A model generated the notes under the pieces. It was given only the letters and a program-made list of their open reading frames with translations. It did no database searches and was not told the DNA's origin. A DNA stretch of 36,206 nt from Hemicentrotus pulcherrimus (lineage: Eukaryota; Echinodermata; Echinoidea; Camarodonta; Strongylocentrotidae): positions 102,329 to 138,534 of the forward strand of contig BEXV01000991.1 of the NCBI GenBank assembly GCA_003118195.1. Direction: 5' to 3'. Positions 1 through 13,100 of the stretch are shown here, one piece after another (the first letter of the stretch is position 1; each line of letters opens with the position of its first letter). The position numbers were made by a program, and so were the translations under genes.

Positions 1-21
1 CCCCCCCCCCCCCCCCCCCCC
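1..21. repeat. Poly-C run at the window edge
   Basis: Twenty-one C residues open the window and a G run closes it. Another C run surrounds the N gap at 18955-18959. Assembly breaks at G/C homopolymers are the simplest reading, so this is probably a technical edge rather than biology. Confidence 0.9.
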
Positions 22-423
22 ACATTTGGATGATCCAATCATTTTTTTTGGTGACATTTTATTTTATCTCAATTTCATCAAAATCTATATGGATAATATG
101 AATTGTAGTCAAGAGTAAGGGTAGTGTTTTTAGGTATAATAAATTTGATCGGGAGTTGAGATTAAGCATACCCCCCCCCTGACTACTTTCATGTCCAAGG
201 GCATGAGGATTTCCACTCAATTTATTTCAGACTTCAGAATACGGTCGTCATCATCATCCTTGTTGGTCTATGTGAGGTTGATAATGACGTTAAATTAACC
301 CTGTCATTTAACATTTCCTTCTGGCCATTATCATAATGATATGATATTATCGAGCAGATGAGGGGACGGTTGATGAAATGAGGTAGGTCAGCAAGTCTTT
401 TAGAAAAGATAATTTCATTATAC
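22..423. other. Non-coding, no recognised feature
   Basis: AT-rich sequence with a C run near 171-179. I see no exon-like codon pattern, splice-flanked reading frame or repeat that recurs elsewhere in the window. Confidence 0.5.
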
Positions 424-880
424 CAGTTATAAGAATCGAGAGAGAGACTAAAAGAAAATGGAAATGAGAGACTAAAACATAGAGATAGATCGATAGAGAA
501 GGGAGGGGGAGGGAGGGAGGGAGGGAGGGAGATGGACATGCAGACATTACGGATAGACTGAGAAATAGAGGTAAGCATGCAGAGAAAGACAAAACAAAAG
601 TGAGACCAAGTAGACTAAACAGAGAGACAGATAAACTAAGACATAAAGGAAAATGAGCTGAGGGAAAGAGAGAGACACATAGAAAGATGGACAAAGAATT
701 GGAAAGGAAGAGAGAAAGATAAATGTATAGAGAGTTAGACAAGAAATTGTGACTTAAGGAAGAAAGAAAGAGAGACAAGCTGAAAGAAAGAGAGAAAAGG
801 CTAAAGGAGAGGGAGGAGAAGAGAGAAAAAGAAAGAAATAAGAGTGACAGGGGATGGTCAAAAAGGCTGAGACACAGAAA
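424..880. repeat. Purine-rich AGA/GGGA low-complexity tract
   Basis: The plus strand is almost pure purine over about 450 bases, with AGAGAG and a GGGA run near 500-530. Long minus-strand frames here read as Ser/Leu/Phe repeats (TCT/CTC/TTC codons), which is what simple sequence gives, so I do not call a gene. Confidence 0.85.
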
Positions 881-2455
881 AAAAATATGTAGAGATGCAG
901 GACTGCAGATCAAAGGCAACATGTAGACTATAAATTCCAAAACTGCTAGGACTAAATAATATTTACTGGATAATATTTACTGAATAATTGAAAAACCTAA
1001 GCCAGTCAGAGTCACATAGGAATTATTTATATTGTAGGAACATAACTGGCAAATTTTTCATGCAAGGAAGAGGGGTGAAAGATATTGATAAAAAAACGAA
1101 TATAGCAATGGTGGGCAAGAAAACTGACAGGAACACCGAGTTTCAAGGGGGAAAAAATCATCCCCCATTTAACCGATTTCTTTGTTTCATAATCATTGTT
1201 CCCTTGCCTGAAATACTTAACTCATCCATATCTGTGAGACATGGAAATGATGCATTCTTTTCCCCTTTTCTCTTGAAAGCGTGACATATATCCTGCCATT
1301 TTTCATCATCAATTTAGTAACAATGGAACACCCACAAAGAGCATACATGTGTTTTTGTCTTCATATACAACAAACAAAATTACCATGACATTTCAAGGGG
1401 AGTCCCATTGGGTTTTATCAATATGAAGTTTAAAATACATCAGTGACAGAAAATTATAGGCACCAAAGGCAAGAAGCAAAATTATGATTCTCTTGTGTAA
1501 ATAATGGCTTTAGCAATTCAGTAAATTAAAGTTCAATGACTTGTGAAGTGTCTTCATTAAAAAACCCTTAGAATAATGAGAAATTTGTAAATCAATTTGG
1601 TTGCTTTCTGAGGTACGGATGGTACATTATTCAACGTGTGGACCTAAAATCAGTAGATTGCAAGAGTGAGAATTTCATACTTTTCAGGAGAATTTCTTTC
1701 TTTTAATAAATGTAATAAAATTATATTAGCTGTAAATAAAGCCGTATACAAATCTTTTTCATTTATTTTGAAGGGCAAGCTTTTTAGAACCCTAAACCAT
1801 GCATTTTGAGTCTCTATTCTGTTCACAACCAGTAATCATGGAAGAATCCTGGATCGATGAACAGGCTAAGACCTACAACATTGTGTTGTAAAGTGTTGTT
1901 AAAGTAAAGTAAAGTAAAGCTTACGGCTTGCCTAAAGTGACACAAACCCTTTCTTTTGACTTTTTCAAAGAGAAGGGAAAAACAAAATCAGATTTTATCA
2001 ATTTTGTGTGATCTTAACAGAACATACTATCTATAAAAACAGCCATCTTCCTTGTTAGTGCAGTGGTCAGGTCCATGGTTGCTGCCTGCTTTTGTCATTT
2101 CTGAGCCCAGTTTTGATATTGAACTAGAAATTGTGAAGGCTGTTGTGGTGAAGGTGCGAATTTGATTCAGAACAGTTGTGTTTTATTTGTTGACAGAAAT
2201 GTCATCAGGCAAAGTGCGTGTGACCTTTGAAAGGGGTCCTAGTGAATACTGAAATAGACCCACTGTTTATAAATTTGCATTTCAAATGTTCCTTTTTCGA
2301 TGTTGTGTAAATGTGGAATTTATATTGTAAATTAATGGGTATATTATGCAGTTTGTGCTGTCCTACATGCAGCAGCGTACTTGTCAGAGAAAAAAAAAAA
2401 CCTTTTTGTTCAAGAAAGCTTTCATCTTGGGGGTATTTACATGAAAAGTACATTT
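881..2455. other. Non-coding flank or upstream Sulf intron
   Basis: AT-rich, with a short AAAGT repeat near 1902-1919. No exon of the downstream Sulf gene was found. It is either an intron of that gene, whose upstream exons are missing from the window, or sequence I cannot classify. Confidence 0.5.
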
Positions 2456-2459
2456 CCAG

Positions 2460-2483
2460 TGCTCTCTCTCTCTCTCTCTCTCT
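2460..2483. repeat. (CT)n microsatellite
   Basis: About twelve CT units in otherwise unremarkable AT-rich sequence. It causes spurious Ser-Leu repeats in overlapping frames. Confidence 0.9.
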
Positions 2484-3115
2484 GAGCCTTGCATGGGCTA
2501 AATGCTCCCCACTCATAATTAATTTCTCCCTGGTACCTACTAATTCTACAAGAGAATCAAACATGTGTATCTTTTTAAAAAGCTTGAGACTTCATTTGAA
2601 ATTGGTGAAGTGTTCGTTAAGTGTTAAGAGGTGGGGGCCTTGTATGAGTTTCTTTCATTTTCTATGTTTAATTTTTATTTAATCCACATTGACTGAAATA
2701 GTAATCACCTACAAAGTGTTATTGGTTGGATTGTCTTTCTTTGTAAAAAATCTCGTTTCTCAAAATTAGACTTTTGTTGCTCAGTTCTTTGAACAATGTT
2801 CTTACACATAACATCCAATGTCAAGACTTGTTTCAGAAACATGCAAATCTAGAACTTCTGTCAAAATTTTCTGTGTCAGTCATATTAAAATTTTTTTAGA
2901 GTTTGTGATCCGAAACATGTCCCATTTTCAGAGTTGACTCAGGGCTTAGCCTTGCTTTTGATAAGAAATCTCTGGGTTTCTTTCATTCCCCTTGTGGATC
3001 AAAAAATGGATTTACAAAATTTGTCCAAGGTCTTATGCTCCAGTTAGGGTTGTAATTCATGAACAAACATACCTTGAAGGAGAACATTTATTCCTTTGTA
3101 TTGTAGTACTTATAT
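2484..3115. other. Non-coding, no recognised feature
   Basis: AT-rich sequence with no protein-like frame, tRNA-like boxes or inverted repeat that I can see. Confidence 0.5.
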
Positions 3116-3187
3116 AGCCATGAGGGAGAGGGTGAGGTGAGGTAGGGATCGAGAGGGAGGTGGATAGAAAAGACGGAAAAACAGAGA

Positions 3188-3218
<31 letters not shown>

Positions 3219-3231
3219 CGGAGAGGGTGAA

Positions 3232-3268
<37 letters not shown>

Positions 3269-3282
3269 AAGGGGAAGGGGAG
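3116..3282. repeat. (GA)n microsatellite
   Basis: Nearly continuous GA/GGA purine repeat. The minus-strand frame through it encodes only Ser-Leu repeats and is not a gene. Confidence 0.9.
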
Positions 3283-5310
3283 ATTGGGAGTATAAAAGGT
3301 ATGTAACTAATACAGAAATGGTATACATGTAGTTATGTAGATTGAATTTTTTAGAAATCAAAAGTATATTCCATAAATAAAGGAATGAGATGCATGCAAT
3401 GAAAGAGTTAATCACATTGAATAAGCTATGTATACTTTAATCACTTTATGCTGATAATTTCGTTTACATTTTAAATTGATTTCCAATTCAATTCCAATCG
3501 AGTCATCTCAAGCTTAGAATTCATCAGGTGAAAAAAAATATGTGAAAAAGAAATGTAGGAGAGGAAGAAAATTGCCTTTTAAGAGTACAATAGGCTTGGG
3601 TGAGGGGGAGAAAACTAGTTACTGAAATTAAATGTTGGAATGAAAAAGAGAGGCAGAGGTGGAATCTATTTATATGTATAGGGCTGGATATCAAAAAGTA
3701 AGAAAAGGAAGAATGTGAAGCTATTTTTGAACCAGTACTATGTTGTTTCCTCAGCTTGCATTTTATAAATTTGTGATTATGAAATTGTCTGTTGAGAGCC
3801 AGGAGGGTGGTAGCCCGTATATAGAGCTAATGTTCTTCTTGCACTCAACCAAGGAAATGCTGATTGTTGGAGATCTTTTGCCCTTGTAATTGACCTCTCT
3901 AAACCACCTGCATTCCTACCTTGCTACCATGGCAATGAATCCTGCTGGGTGACAATGTACTTCCAAAATTGAACCAAATCAGCCGAGAAATGAAAATATC
4001 TCTCAGAATTTGGATTCCACTTGTATCATTGCACTTTTGCATTCCTCCAACTCACTTCCGCCTACATTGAATATTTTCAATTCCTTCCCCCCCCCCCACA
4101 AATATACAAGTAATCTCTTTCTTGTTTTCTATCTTGATCTTTCTCTGGCTTCATTGATTGCATCTGTATTCCTTTTCATCTAATCTTATATAAGGAATAT
4201 TTTCGTTTCTTTTTCTCTCATTATCTCCTGTATATTCTCCTCTTTCTCTATCTTTCTCTCTCTTCCCATTCTGTATTTCCCTTTTGCTTGCTATATTTTG
4301 CTCTTTCCGTCTTGTTATTATATTTCTATGTTTATCCTATCTCTCTCTACATAAGCCCCTGCTCTGTGTCTTTTCTCTCACAGAAACCTTTGAAGTACAT
4401 TTAGACAAATAAATTTCTGTGAGAAAAAAGTTTTTAGATGATTATTGTTTGTGGGAATATATAGCAAATATTACATAACCCCTCCTCATTTTCACAAAAT
4501 CTGGATGGGAAATGTAAGAATCCCTTTTTCTTGGCCTTGAAATATTTGTTGCATTTCTGAACACCCCAAATACTTTCAATTGTGAATTTAATGAAATGCC
4601 TTTTCATTTATTTTGTACAGAGGAAATTATTTCTATTCTTAACCTTCTAGATTGGCATTTCATATTCCATCTATCCTGTGGAATAATACCTGAATTTATT
4701 TAATCCTACTGCACCAAATGTCTTTCTATGGAATTAATAAAGCTGCTTAAAATGGCTTCCAATTTACAACAATCTTGTACTGAAATCATATAGTATGCAG
4801 AGAATATATCCTTGACTGTTACTTACCAGATGAATCCTATCTGAATGCAAATATTAATCTGAATACAAATTATTGTACATTGATCATACAAAAGCTATGT
4901 ATATCTAGTTAGGTTCAGTATACATGGTTTCCAATGGCAACCATTACCTGTCAGGGCCTGGATTATATGTTAGGTATCTACTGGATGGTTTGTACTAAAT
5001 TCTGTTCATATAGGTATAGACTGCATCTGGGGAAGATTATGTAGGGACAGGGGAAAAAGAAATGTAAAATAAAAGAGAGAGATAGATAAAGATAGATGGG
5101 TAGAAACAAACATAATTAGGAAAATAGAAGAAATTAAAGAGAACTAGAATTGGTATTGATCAATTTATTCAGCTGTCCACCAAGCTTATCTTTCTGCTCC
5201 TATCAAAAGTATTTAAAACATTATTCAAATCCCCAAGGTGCCCTCTCATATAGAATGTTGCACATACTACTCCTTGGTGTAAAATCAAGTGCATTTCAAA
5301 ATGAATATCT
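3283..5310. other. Non-coding, pyrimidine-rich patch at 4080-4390
   Basis: AT-rich DNA with a C run at about 4087-4097 followed by some 300 bases of CT/TTTC-rich sequence. No reading frame resembles a known protein and I found no Sulf exon. Confidence 0.5.
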
Positions 5311-5355
5311 TTGATGGAAAGCCGCCGTCTTGTAGTGCACAAAATCAATTGACAT
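5311..5355 (+). repeat. Direct repeat, left copy
   Basis: The segment containing CCGTCTTGTAGTGCACAAAA recurs at 6374-6415 in the same orientation, with a few differences over about 45 bases. The two copies bracket the inverted-repeat element at 5633-6288. Whether they belong to a larger element or an older duplication is not clear. Confidence 0.75.
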
Positions 5356-5632
5356 TGCCTGGCTTCAAGCATGAAGTAGATCCGTTCTTCAAGTGTGTGC
5401 ATTTGAAATCGCACAAAATGCAGTCACTCCAAATCAGCGCTAACTTAATATTTACCCTAGCAATTATGTGGTTGATTTTCACTGAACAGTATCTGATTGA
5501 CACCTCTAATGATTCAGTCAATTTGCACAAAACACACTGGTCTACTCAATTACCGTGTGTAATAAGACATCAAATATTGAACAGTCATAAGAACATGTAT
5601 ACATTCAATTTTACACTCATCTTCTATATTTG

Positions 5633-6288
5633 ATATCGTCGGCCTTATGCCAAAAGGGCCTTAACTGTTTTTGGCCATTCCGAGATAATCGCGTTTAAAG
5701 GTTTTGGCCTCTCTGATAATCAGAAGTTTGTGGTCGTTTTTTTGTTTTTGAAGCCGATTTCGATAAATATGTTAAGTTATTAAGTTTTACATGAAATGTG
5801 TTAAATGTGTTATAAAATATTCAGAATTGTACATGCTATGTGCAAAAAACATGTTAGGGCCCTTTTGGCATAAGGCTTGAATGCAGCGTATTTATGCCAG
5901 AAGGGCCGTAACCTACTCGGCATTGTGCCAAAAAGGGGCGTAACCTACGCGTCGCTATGCCAAAAGGGCGCGCATATTACGCGCGCACAGTTAGCGCCCT
6001 TCTGGCATAAGGAAATTTTCTTGTTTCGCGACACCTTTGGTTTGCCAGAAAGGCCCTCCTAACGCAAATAGATCATACGTTTAGGTTAAGGCCCTTTTGG
6101 CGTAAGGAAAACGATGAGATACGCGTTAAGGCCCTTTTGAAATTCATAATTATCTTCATAAATAAATCGAATTTCAACAAGTGAAGCACATCATTTTAAA
6201 GAGAATGATGAAATCTACAAGGTGATGTTAATAACTCAATAACCCCAAAAATCGGGTTAAGGCCCTTTTGGCATAAGGCCGACGATAT
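5633..6288. mobile_element. Non-autonomous DNA transposon with perfect 33-bp terminal inverted repeats
   Basis: The left end 5633-5665 is the exact reverse complement of the right end 6256-6288; the outer bases read ATATCGTCGGCC. Inside, the motif ATGCCAAAAGGGC or close variants occurs about ten times in both orientations (near 5647, 5858, 5893, 5926, 5956, 5995, 6042, 6091, 6129 and 6261). No transposase frame is present, so it is a MITE-like element. Repeated subterminal motifs are often transposase binding sites, but that role is inference. The outermost ATAT could be either target duplication or element end, because it is palindromic. The interior is richer in G+C and CpG than its surroundings. 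I cannot assign a superfamily. Confidence 0.8.
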
Positions 6289-6373
6289 GTACATGTATAT
6301 TCAGAGATGTGTTTTGGAGCTGTAGTTGAAATGTTTGCCTTTGTTAAAGGGAAATATCTAAATGATCTTCTGA

Positions 6374-6415
6374 GATGGGAAGCCCCCGTCTTGTAGTGCA
6401 CAAAATCAATTGACA
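6374..6415 (+). repeat. Direct repeat, right copy
   Basis: Second copy of the segment at 5311-5355, lying just outside the inverted-repeat element. Confidence 0.75.
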
Positions 6416-7101
6416 TAAATGATTCTGAATGATGAAAAATATATCTTTTAGACTGGATCTTTTATTTTCAGTGATAGGTATTGAACACAGATGATCAAAA
6501 TAGAAAACCAAATTAAAGAGAACATTTTCACCTAATAGCACCAAGGGGGGAAAGAGATGAGGGGCAGATAGGTTGAAGAATACATAATATTGCCTGTTGA
6601 TAAAGCATATCCCATGAAGAAGTAGTCCTAATAAAACAAGATTTTATTTTTTCCACATTTTGGTAAAGATTCATTTACAATTAACGAACGATATTGGTGA
6701 AAAGGATGTATTGTTCATTGCTTTTGTACTTTGTTAGAAAACTTCATAATCACTGTGATATAGACCTAATTGTTCAGAACCCCGAATATATACCAAGAAC
6801 GTAAGGATATATGAATCCTGTTCTCATGCTTCCCTGTATTCCATTATTATGTAAGAAATTTTAGCTGGACAATTTTCAATGCATATAGAATGCCCGCAAG
6901 AAAGTACTTTTGTTGATGAATGTGATGAGAACATTATATTTTGGCTACCAATCTATGAAGATGGTATAGTTGGTAATAGTTTGTTATGCAAACATTATCA
7001 TGGAAATATTAAGGCCGTTGATCATTATCATTATTATATTATTGTAATTAGGTAGCTTTCCATTTAAAAAAAAACCATTGTTTGTTGTTGCTTTACTCCA
7101 G
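6416..7101 (+). other. Upstream intron of Sulf, 3' end
   Basis: AT-rich sequence ending in a pyrimidine-containing acceptor (TTTACTCCAG) directly before the first Sulf exon in the window. The rest holds nothing I recognise. Confidence 0.7.
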
Positions 7102-7252
7102 AACACCAGCTTGGAACTATGGTCCTAACGAAGATAAACACTGGATTATACGTCAGGCAAGCAGGATGACAAAACTTGAGAGAGATTTTACTGATGCACT
7201 GCAGAGGAAACGACTGATCACACTTCTTTCTGTAGATGATGCCATAGAAAAG
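7102..7252 (+). CDS. Sulf: Sulf exon a (sulfatase domain, residues 1-50)
   Basis: The first base completes a codon begun in an upstream exon. The exon then encodes [15 protein letters not shown] at its start and ends [10 protein letters not shown], the family's TP.WNYAPNMDKHWI and LMSVDDS.E segments. The donor GTGAGT follows in phase 0. Confidence 0.95.
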
Positions 7253-10113
7253 GTGAGTAGGATTATGAAATTTAAAAAAAATGTATATATGAAATATATA
7301 AAAACTGGCATAAAATATTTTTCACTTATAATACTGTCATACCTTTGGAAAAATTACTGGAATATACAATACAATACAATACAATGAACATTTAGGGTGC
7401 CATTCATATAAGGCATTGCATGCAATCATTTTGAATGACTGTTTGAATGAATTCCATGGACAACCGACCTGTCCTAACACACAATATATGGGTGCAATAA
7501 AATTTGACAAGACCACCCCTTTTGATACACAATTCAATAGAAGAAAAACAGGTTTTTATTATACTTAAAGGGATCCGTTAAATTTGTCTCAGATTCTGAA
7601 ACAAAATTCTGGATTTAGCACATGATGCAATGATAATTATAAATCTTTAGGTCAGTCAGGAACCCCATGACTTTTACAAGCCGATCGCCTGTCTGATTAT
7701 CAAGATATTTATGATTGGAATTCCAAATTTTGAAAACTGTTCGCCTGACGGTTTTCATAACACTACAGTCGTTTGGGGAAAACGAGTATGGTAAAACTGG
7801 TCACACAAAGATTTTTACTTTTTTCTGGCACTACTTGATCATTTTGAAGTGGATTTTTTTAGGGCTTCAATATTACACCATATCACAGACACTGATAACA
7901 CGTAGGGCCGTGTATCTCATATTTAACGTTGTTAAACGATCCCTTTAAGAATTCAGCTAGCTAGTTTTCCTTTTTGAAACTCCCCCAAACTCCCATTATC
8001 ATCCAGCTTGTTTATGTCTGCCAAAGATGACACTTGACTTTAACAATAAGCATAGAGCTATTATGCTACTACCAAGAGATACAAATTATATCTTGACCAC
8101 TGCGCAATAAATACAGTTGACATATTCCTAATTGTTACCATCGTACTTGCGGGTCCGCAATCTCGTCGAAATGCCAGAATAAATCCAATTAGATTTCTAT
8201 TATTCCCACCTAATGTGATTTCCTGTCTGAATCGAGGCTAAATTGATGGCGAGAATTTTTGCATCAGAAATTGCAATAAATGGGAAGCCGTGTGATTGAC
8301 AGTATTGGGGTCATTGCCTGCCTCTCGCATAGGGAGGGATTATAAAATGGCTGGTTTGTTAGGAGAAAGATGATAAATGGCCCAGTTTTATACCCATCCC
8401 AATGGGGGCTATTCAGAGAATTGGGTTTGGAAATGAGAGCTTTGACAGGAAGAAAAATTGAGTAAGGAACATGTTACAAGATTATGGTGAGCAAGGGTCT
8501 AATAGTTTGTTTTGTTTGTCACAAAAAACACATTTATTCCATGAAAACCATAGTGATAGTCTGTGAATGTGTTTGCATTGGCAACAGTGACCACTTTCAA
8601 TAAAGATAAAATGCTGTGATTATGGGCCCAGACTCTTTTGAAAGCAGAGAAGCAGATTAATTAACATAGGGATTGGTATATGTCCACAGGTGCTACTAAA
8701 TGCATAAGTAGTATTTTATTAAATCATTCCATACAAAAAAGGAATGTAGGGTAACTAAGATATTACCGGTACAGCCTAATCAATAATCTAATAGTCGTTT
8801 TACCGGTATATATTTTAATGGAAAGACCTGAATTGTTCTAAATTCGATTGTTAGCATACAAATCATATTTAAAGTAAACAAGATTTGTTTGAATGAAAAC
8901 ACATAATTAATTGTTTTTTTGTGCTTAAAATTTTAATGTCATCCAAATTATATGTAGGTATTTACAAACTGCTAATCAATTCATTTTATGCATATAGTTA
9001 CTAAAGAAAAAGAAAATTACAAAAAAGATACTTTTACAAACTTGAAAGTTGATTATAACCCCCATTGATCTACTCTGTTTGATATGGACAGTGATTTATG
9101 CTATCATAAATTTTGACATTTGTTTTTTTAAGCAGTAGCCAGGGATAGGTAGTTTATTTTTCTTGTATGGCAATTTGTAGGAATCTTGTTTGCCATGAAA
9201 TTCGCACAGGTCATATTTCAGCAATAAGTGTTCCCTGCTATATGAATTAAAAGTTACAAATGAGAGTTATTCAAAGGTCACTTGTCAATGACATTGATCA
9301 AATTCTCCTCTCAAGTTTGTTATTCTTCTTTGTGGCTTACTTCATTTTCTCCACTCCTTGATTCTTCTATTCTTAATTTACCTCTGATTAATTTCATCAT
9401 AAAATATATTAAATTTTCTTCCTTCTTATATTTTCTTCTCCATTTTGTATAATGTCTATTGCTTCTCATTCTTCTTTGCCTTCATTCACTTTTCTAACGG
9501 TTGATTCCTTGACAATTCAATCTCTGATTTTGTCATGGCTTCAAAGTAAAAACTTTGGCACCCATTTCCTTCTCTTCCTGTCTTCTTTTTCTCTTTTTAT
9601 TTTATTTTATCTCTTTCACTTGTTTGTCAACTTTGCTATGCAGTTTTCTCTCTGAAGCATTCATTGGGATGAAGGATAATGGTTGTCCAAAGAACTTAAA
9701 TGTTCTTGATGAGAATACAAGTTTGCTATTTATATTGGAGGAGCATAGCTCATATTTTCACAAATATTTGGTTATGTTTTTGATTTAACATTGATGAAAG
9801 GAGGAAATCGAATGTCCATATTTAGTATGAGACCTCCCATACTAATTCACAATGGTCAAGCTGAATGGCCATTCCTTTTTCATGAATTTGTTTAACCTTA
9901 GGGGAGACATAACTACAGAAAAGGCCACCTTATGTGAAAATTGAGTTGAAATTTATTGAGGTCAATTTCAATGTTGGACAGCAATTCAGCCAGTGATTTA
10001 AAGGCCTCCATTGAAATAGTTACTCTCAGTCTGAAAATGTTAATTGTGTACTCATTCTAACTGTGCACAGAAAGAGAGAGAGAGAGAGGGAGAGAGAGAG
10101 AGAGAGAGAGGGG

Positions 10114-10151
<38 letters not shown>

Positions 10152-13100
10152 CAGAAGTGATGGCACCCCTACATTCCCCAACTTATAGCATGTCATTTTT
10201 AAAATAAGTTATTAAATATTCTGTGCACTTCCACTTTTTTCTCAGCTCATACAATGCATATTTAAGGTATAGCACTCCCACTTTTTGAAATCCTGGACCC
10301 GGGCAGTAATAATTGCTCCTCATACTTTTTCTCTCTTTTACCTCTACTTTCACCTCTTGTGTTCTTCCTCCTGTTTATGAACATCTCTCTTTTGCTTTCC
10401 CAATACTTTCCAGTGCCAAAGTTAAAAAAATTATATCCCAGTCATTCTCCTTTCTCCTGCCGTCTCTTCCCCCCTCCCTTTCTATTCTGTCATTCTGATC
10501 TGCCATGGCTTTATGAAGTAACAAAAAGAAGGGGAATAATGAAATATCAAATTGAATAAAATTCTATTTTTCCATAACTTTATTTTTGTAATATGACACT
10601 TCCTCTCATGTACTTGTAGATACAGCTGTGTTGACGAGGAAATAATTCTGGTATGGACAAATAAGATTGGGGGGGGTGGGGGATGGGAATTCAGCTTTTT
10701 CCTATTGGTATAGATATTTTCTTGCAAATGTAAGTGATATTTATTACTTTTGCTGGAATTTGCCCTTCATAGCGTGATATTGTAACAGTTGTGAGATTGT
10801 TAGAGAAGAAGGGGTACTAAAAGGTTTCATGGCACTAGTCACTGCATATTAAATGTTATAGGTTCTCCATTGTTCAAATCATAGTTTATTTAATATAAAG
10901 GGACTTGGTAACATTGTTCAGATGAGAAAAAAAATGGTGCTAAGGAAGTGACTTCAATGCCAGATGTACAATTAAAGATAATCTGAAAGTTAGTGAAAAC
11001 AGACCATTATTAATGATAAAAACTGGGAAAAACTGATCTGATCGATTCCTTAATTGTCCCAACTATATTATTACAATTAAATTACATTTATAGGAGAATG
11101 TAAATCAACACAAAACAATGAATTATCTCTATGTACTATTCCAGATCGTTGAAAGATTTGAAAAGCATGTCTTATATCTTAATTCCATGGAAAAGCGGTT
11201 CGGAAAATTGAAAATTCAAAAATGGTTGGGGAAATTCGCACAGTAACACCTTCAAAGAAAATCATAAACATCTTCAAATTTCTTCAGGAATGTTTGCATG
11301 TTAGAGGGTTATTACAGTAGAAGGAATATAATAAGTAACATCTCATACAAAAATTACGCAGTTTTTTTCATCAACCTTCGATCTACAAAGTTACTGAGTC
11401 ACTTTAAGGTGTTGTGTATTTTGCCCATCTTAGATAAGGATTTCTTTTCCAATGAGCTATAATTAAATCCATTGGTTTGTTTTGTCCTATTTTCAGAATT
11501 TTATTCTGCTATTTCTTTTCTTTAAAAAAAAAAATTAGCCCAAAGTTAAAACAGGAGGAAAGGTGCAGGATTTTCATGTCTCATATTTCAAGCTGGGAAT
11601 TGTTACAATAACCTGGTTCAACCTTTGCAGTGCAATATCTTGGAAATCATTACTAGCTTCTCCTTTTTGTTACAATTTTGAGGGAGATGGTAAGAACTGG
11701 AAGTAGAACATGCTTTACAAGTAGCTTAATACTTTTCGGAGGAAAAGTTTGTGAAAGTTTCTTTGCGGTTTGGGCTCCGCTAAGACCACACAAATATTCA
11801 CAGGTGTACCCCAGTTGGATTATATTTTGGTCATTTTTTCTGTTCCGAAACTTGTTAAGAAGTTAGGCAAATAAAGATTAATTCGGTCAACCTTGTGAGA
11901 AGGTATCGAAATGAAGGGGAAAAAATAAACCAGATTGTGCGACCAGTCTCAAGGAAAGCACCGTTTTCATGTAAACTCTGGAGAAACATTTGTAAGAAGG
12001 GTATTTCATGGTTACAGTACTCCTTTTGTCCTCTCCCGAAGGGGATAACAGTTTGCAGAGGAAGCAAATTTGTGACACACCAACAATTGCTACTTTATTC
12101 AAGTAGGACTACAGTGTTCATTTGGGAGTAAGATCTCTAAAGACGATTTGGGTAGAGTTGCAAATCTGTCAGCCAAAGAGAAAATTCTGTCATGGAAATT
12201 TATACAAAATTCTTTTGAATGCTTGAAAGATTACACTATTCTGAAGATCAGACACGCCAAATTTTTAAACTAAAAAATAAAGAATTTCTTAATATTGCAT
12301 TTCCCAAGCGGAAAAGGAACAATTAAGCTTTGTAATCATTTTGAGAGATTTTTCTTTTGTAATGTGGATTTAAACATGGATAAACTTGTTTCCTCCCAGT
12401 TCCAAACCTTGGCCCTGTACCAAGACATGTTTGTTTATACTGGCAGGTAGTTTAAAAGCATCTGTGTGAAATTATAAGGAATAGTCCGAAATGCTAGGTA
12501 AATTTATCATTATAGAACATTTAGGAAATTATTCTTCTAGAAGACAATGCTACCAATAAGAACCTCTAGAGAAAAAATAGTATTAAAATTACGAAAAACA
12601 CCCCCACAAGATAAATAACTCAATAATTAATTCTGCACCAATCTAAATCAGAGTTATTTAACAAATACAATAAGATTGTATGTTTTTTTGAAACTCACAA
12701 TTTTTTCCTAGTTATTAACAAAAAAGGAAACCTAGCTATGTGGTATTAAAATGTTCCCCAAAATATACTAAATATCTATGTTTCATTATTATTTTTTGAA
12801 TTACAGTTATACTTATTAGATTTATTCTTATCATACAGCTATGCAGAGAATTGGAAGCGTTAGGGGAGTTGGACAAAACCTATATACTGATGACATCAGA
12901 TCATGGGTATCACCTGGGTCAGTTCAACATGCTGAAAGGAAAGTCTAATGCATATGATACAGACATTAGAGTACCTTTCTATATCAGAGGTCCTGATATA
13001 CCACATGGAATCAGGTGAGTTTATTTAATCACTTTTGTATTCTCAGATTATTTTTTTGGAGGGCGGGGAGGGGGGAGGGGGTTCTTTTGTGGTTCTGTCA

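Noticed and set aside
347..940. 197-residue minus-strand frame rich in Ser, Leu and Phe
   Set aside because: It is the translation of a purine/pyrimidine simple repeat; no domain, splice signals or codon variety.
2056..2066. A-box-like TAGTGCAGTGG suggesting a tRNA or SINE
   Set aside because: No B box at a normal distance and no repeat body shared with the other SINEs.
3110..3415. Minus-strand Ser-Leu repeat frame
   Set aside because: Lies on the (GA)n microsatellite.
11678..12131. Cluster of short frames on both strands
   Set aside because: No protein-like motif, the frames overlap on opposite strands and there is no splice structure; treated as intron.
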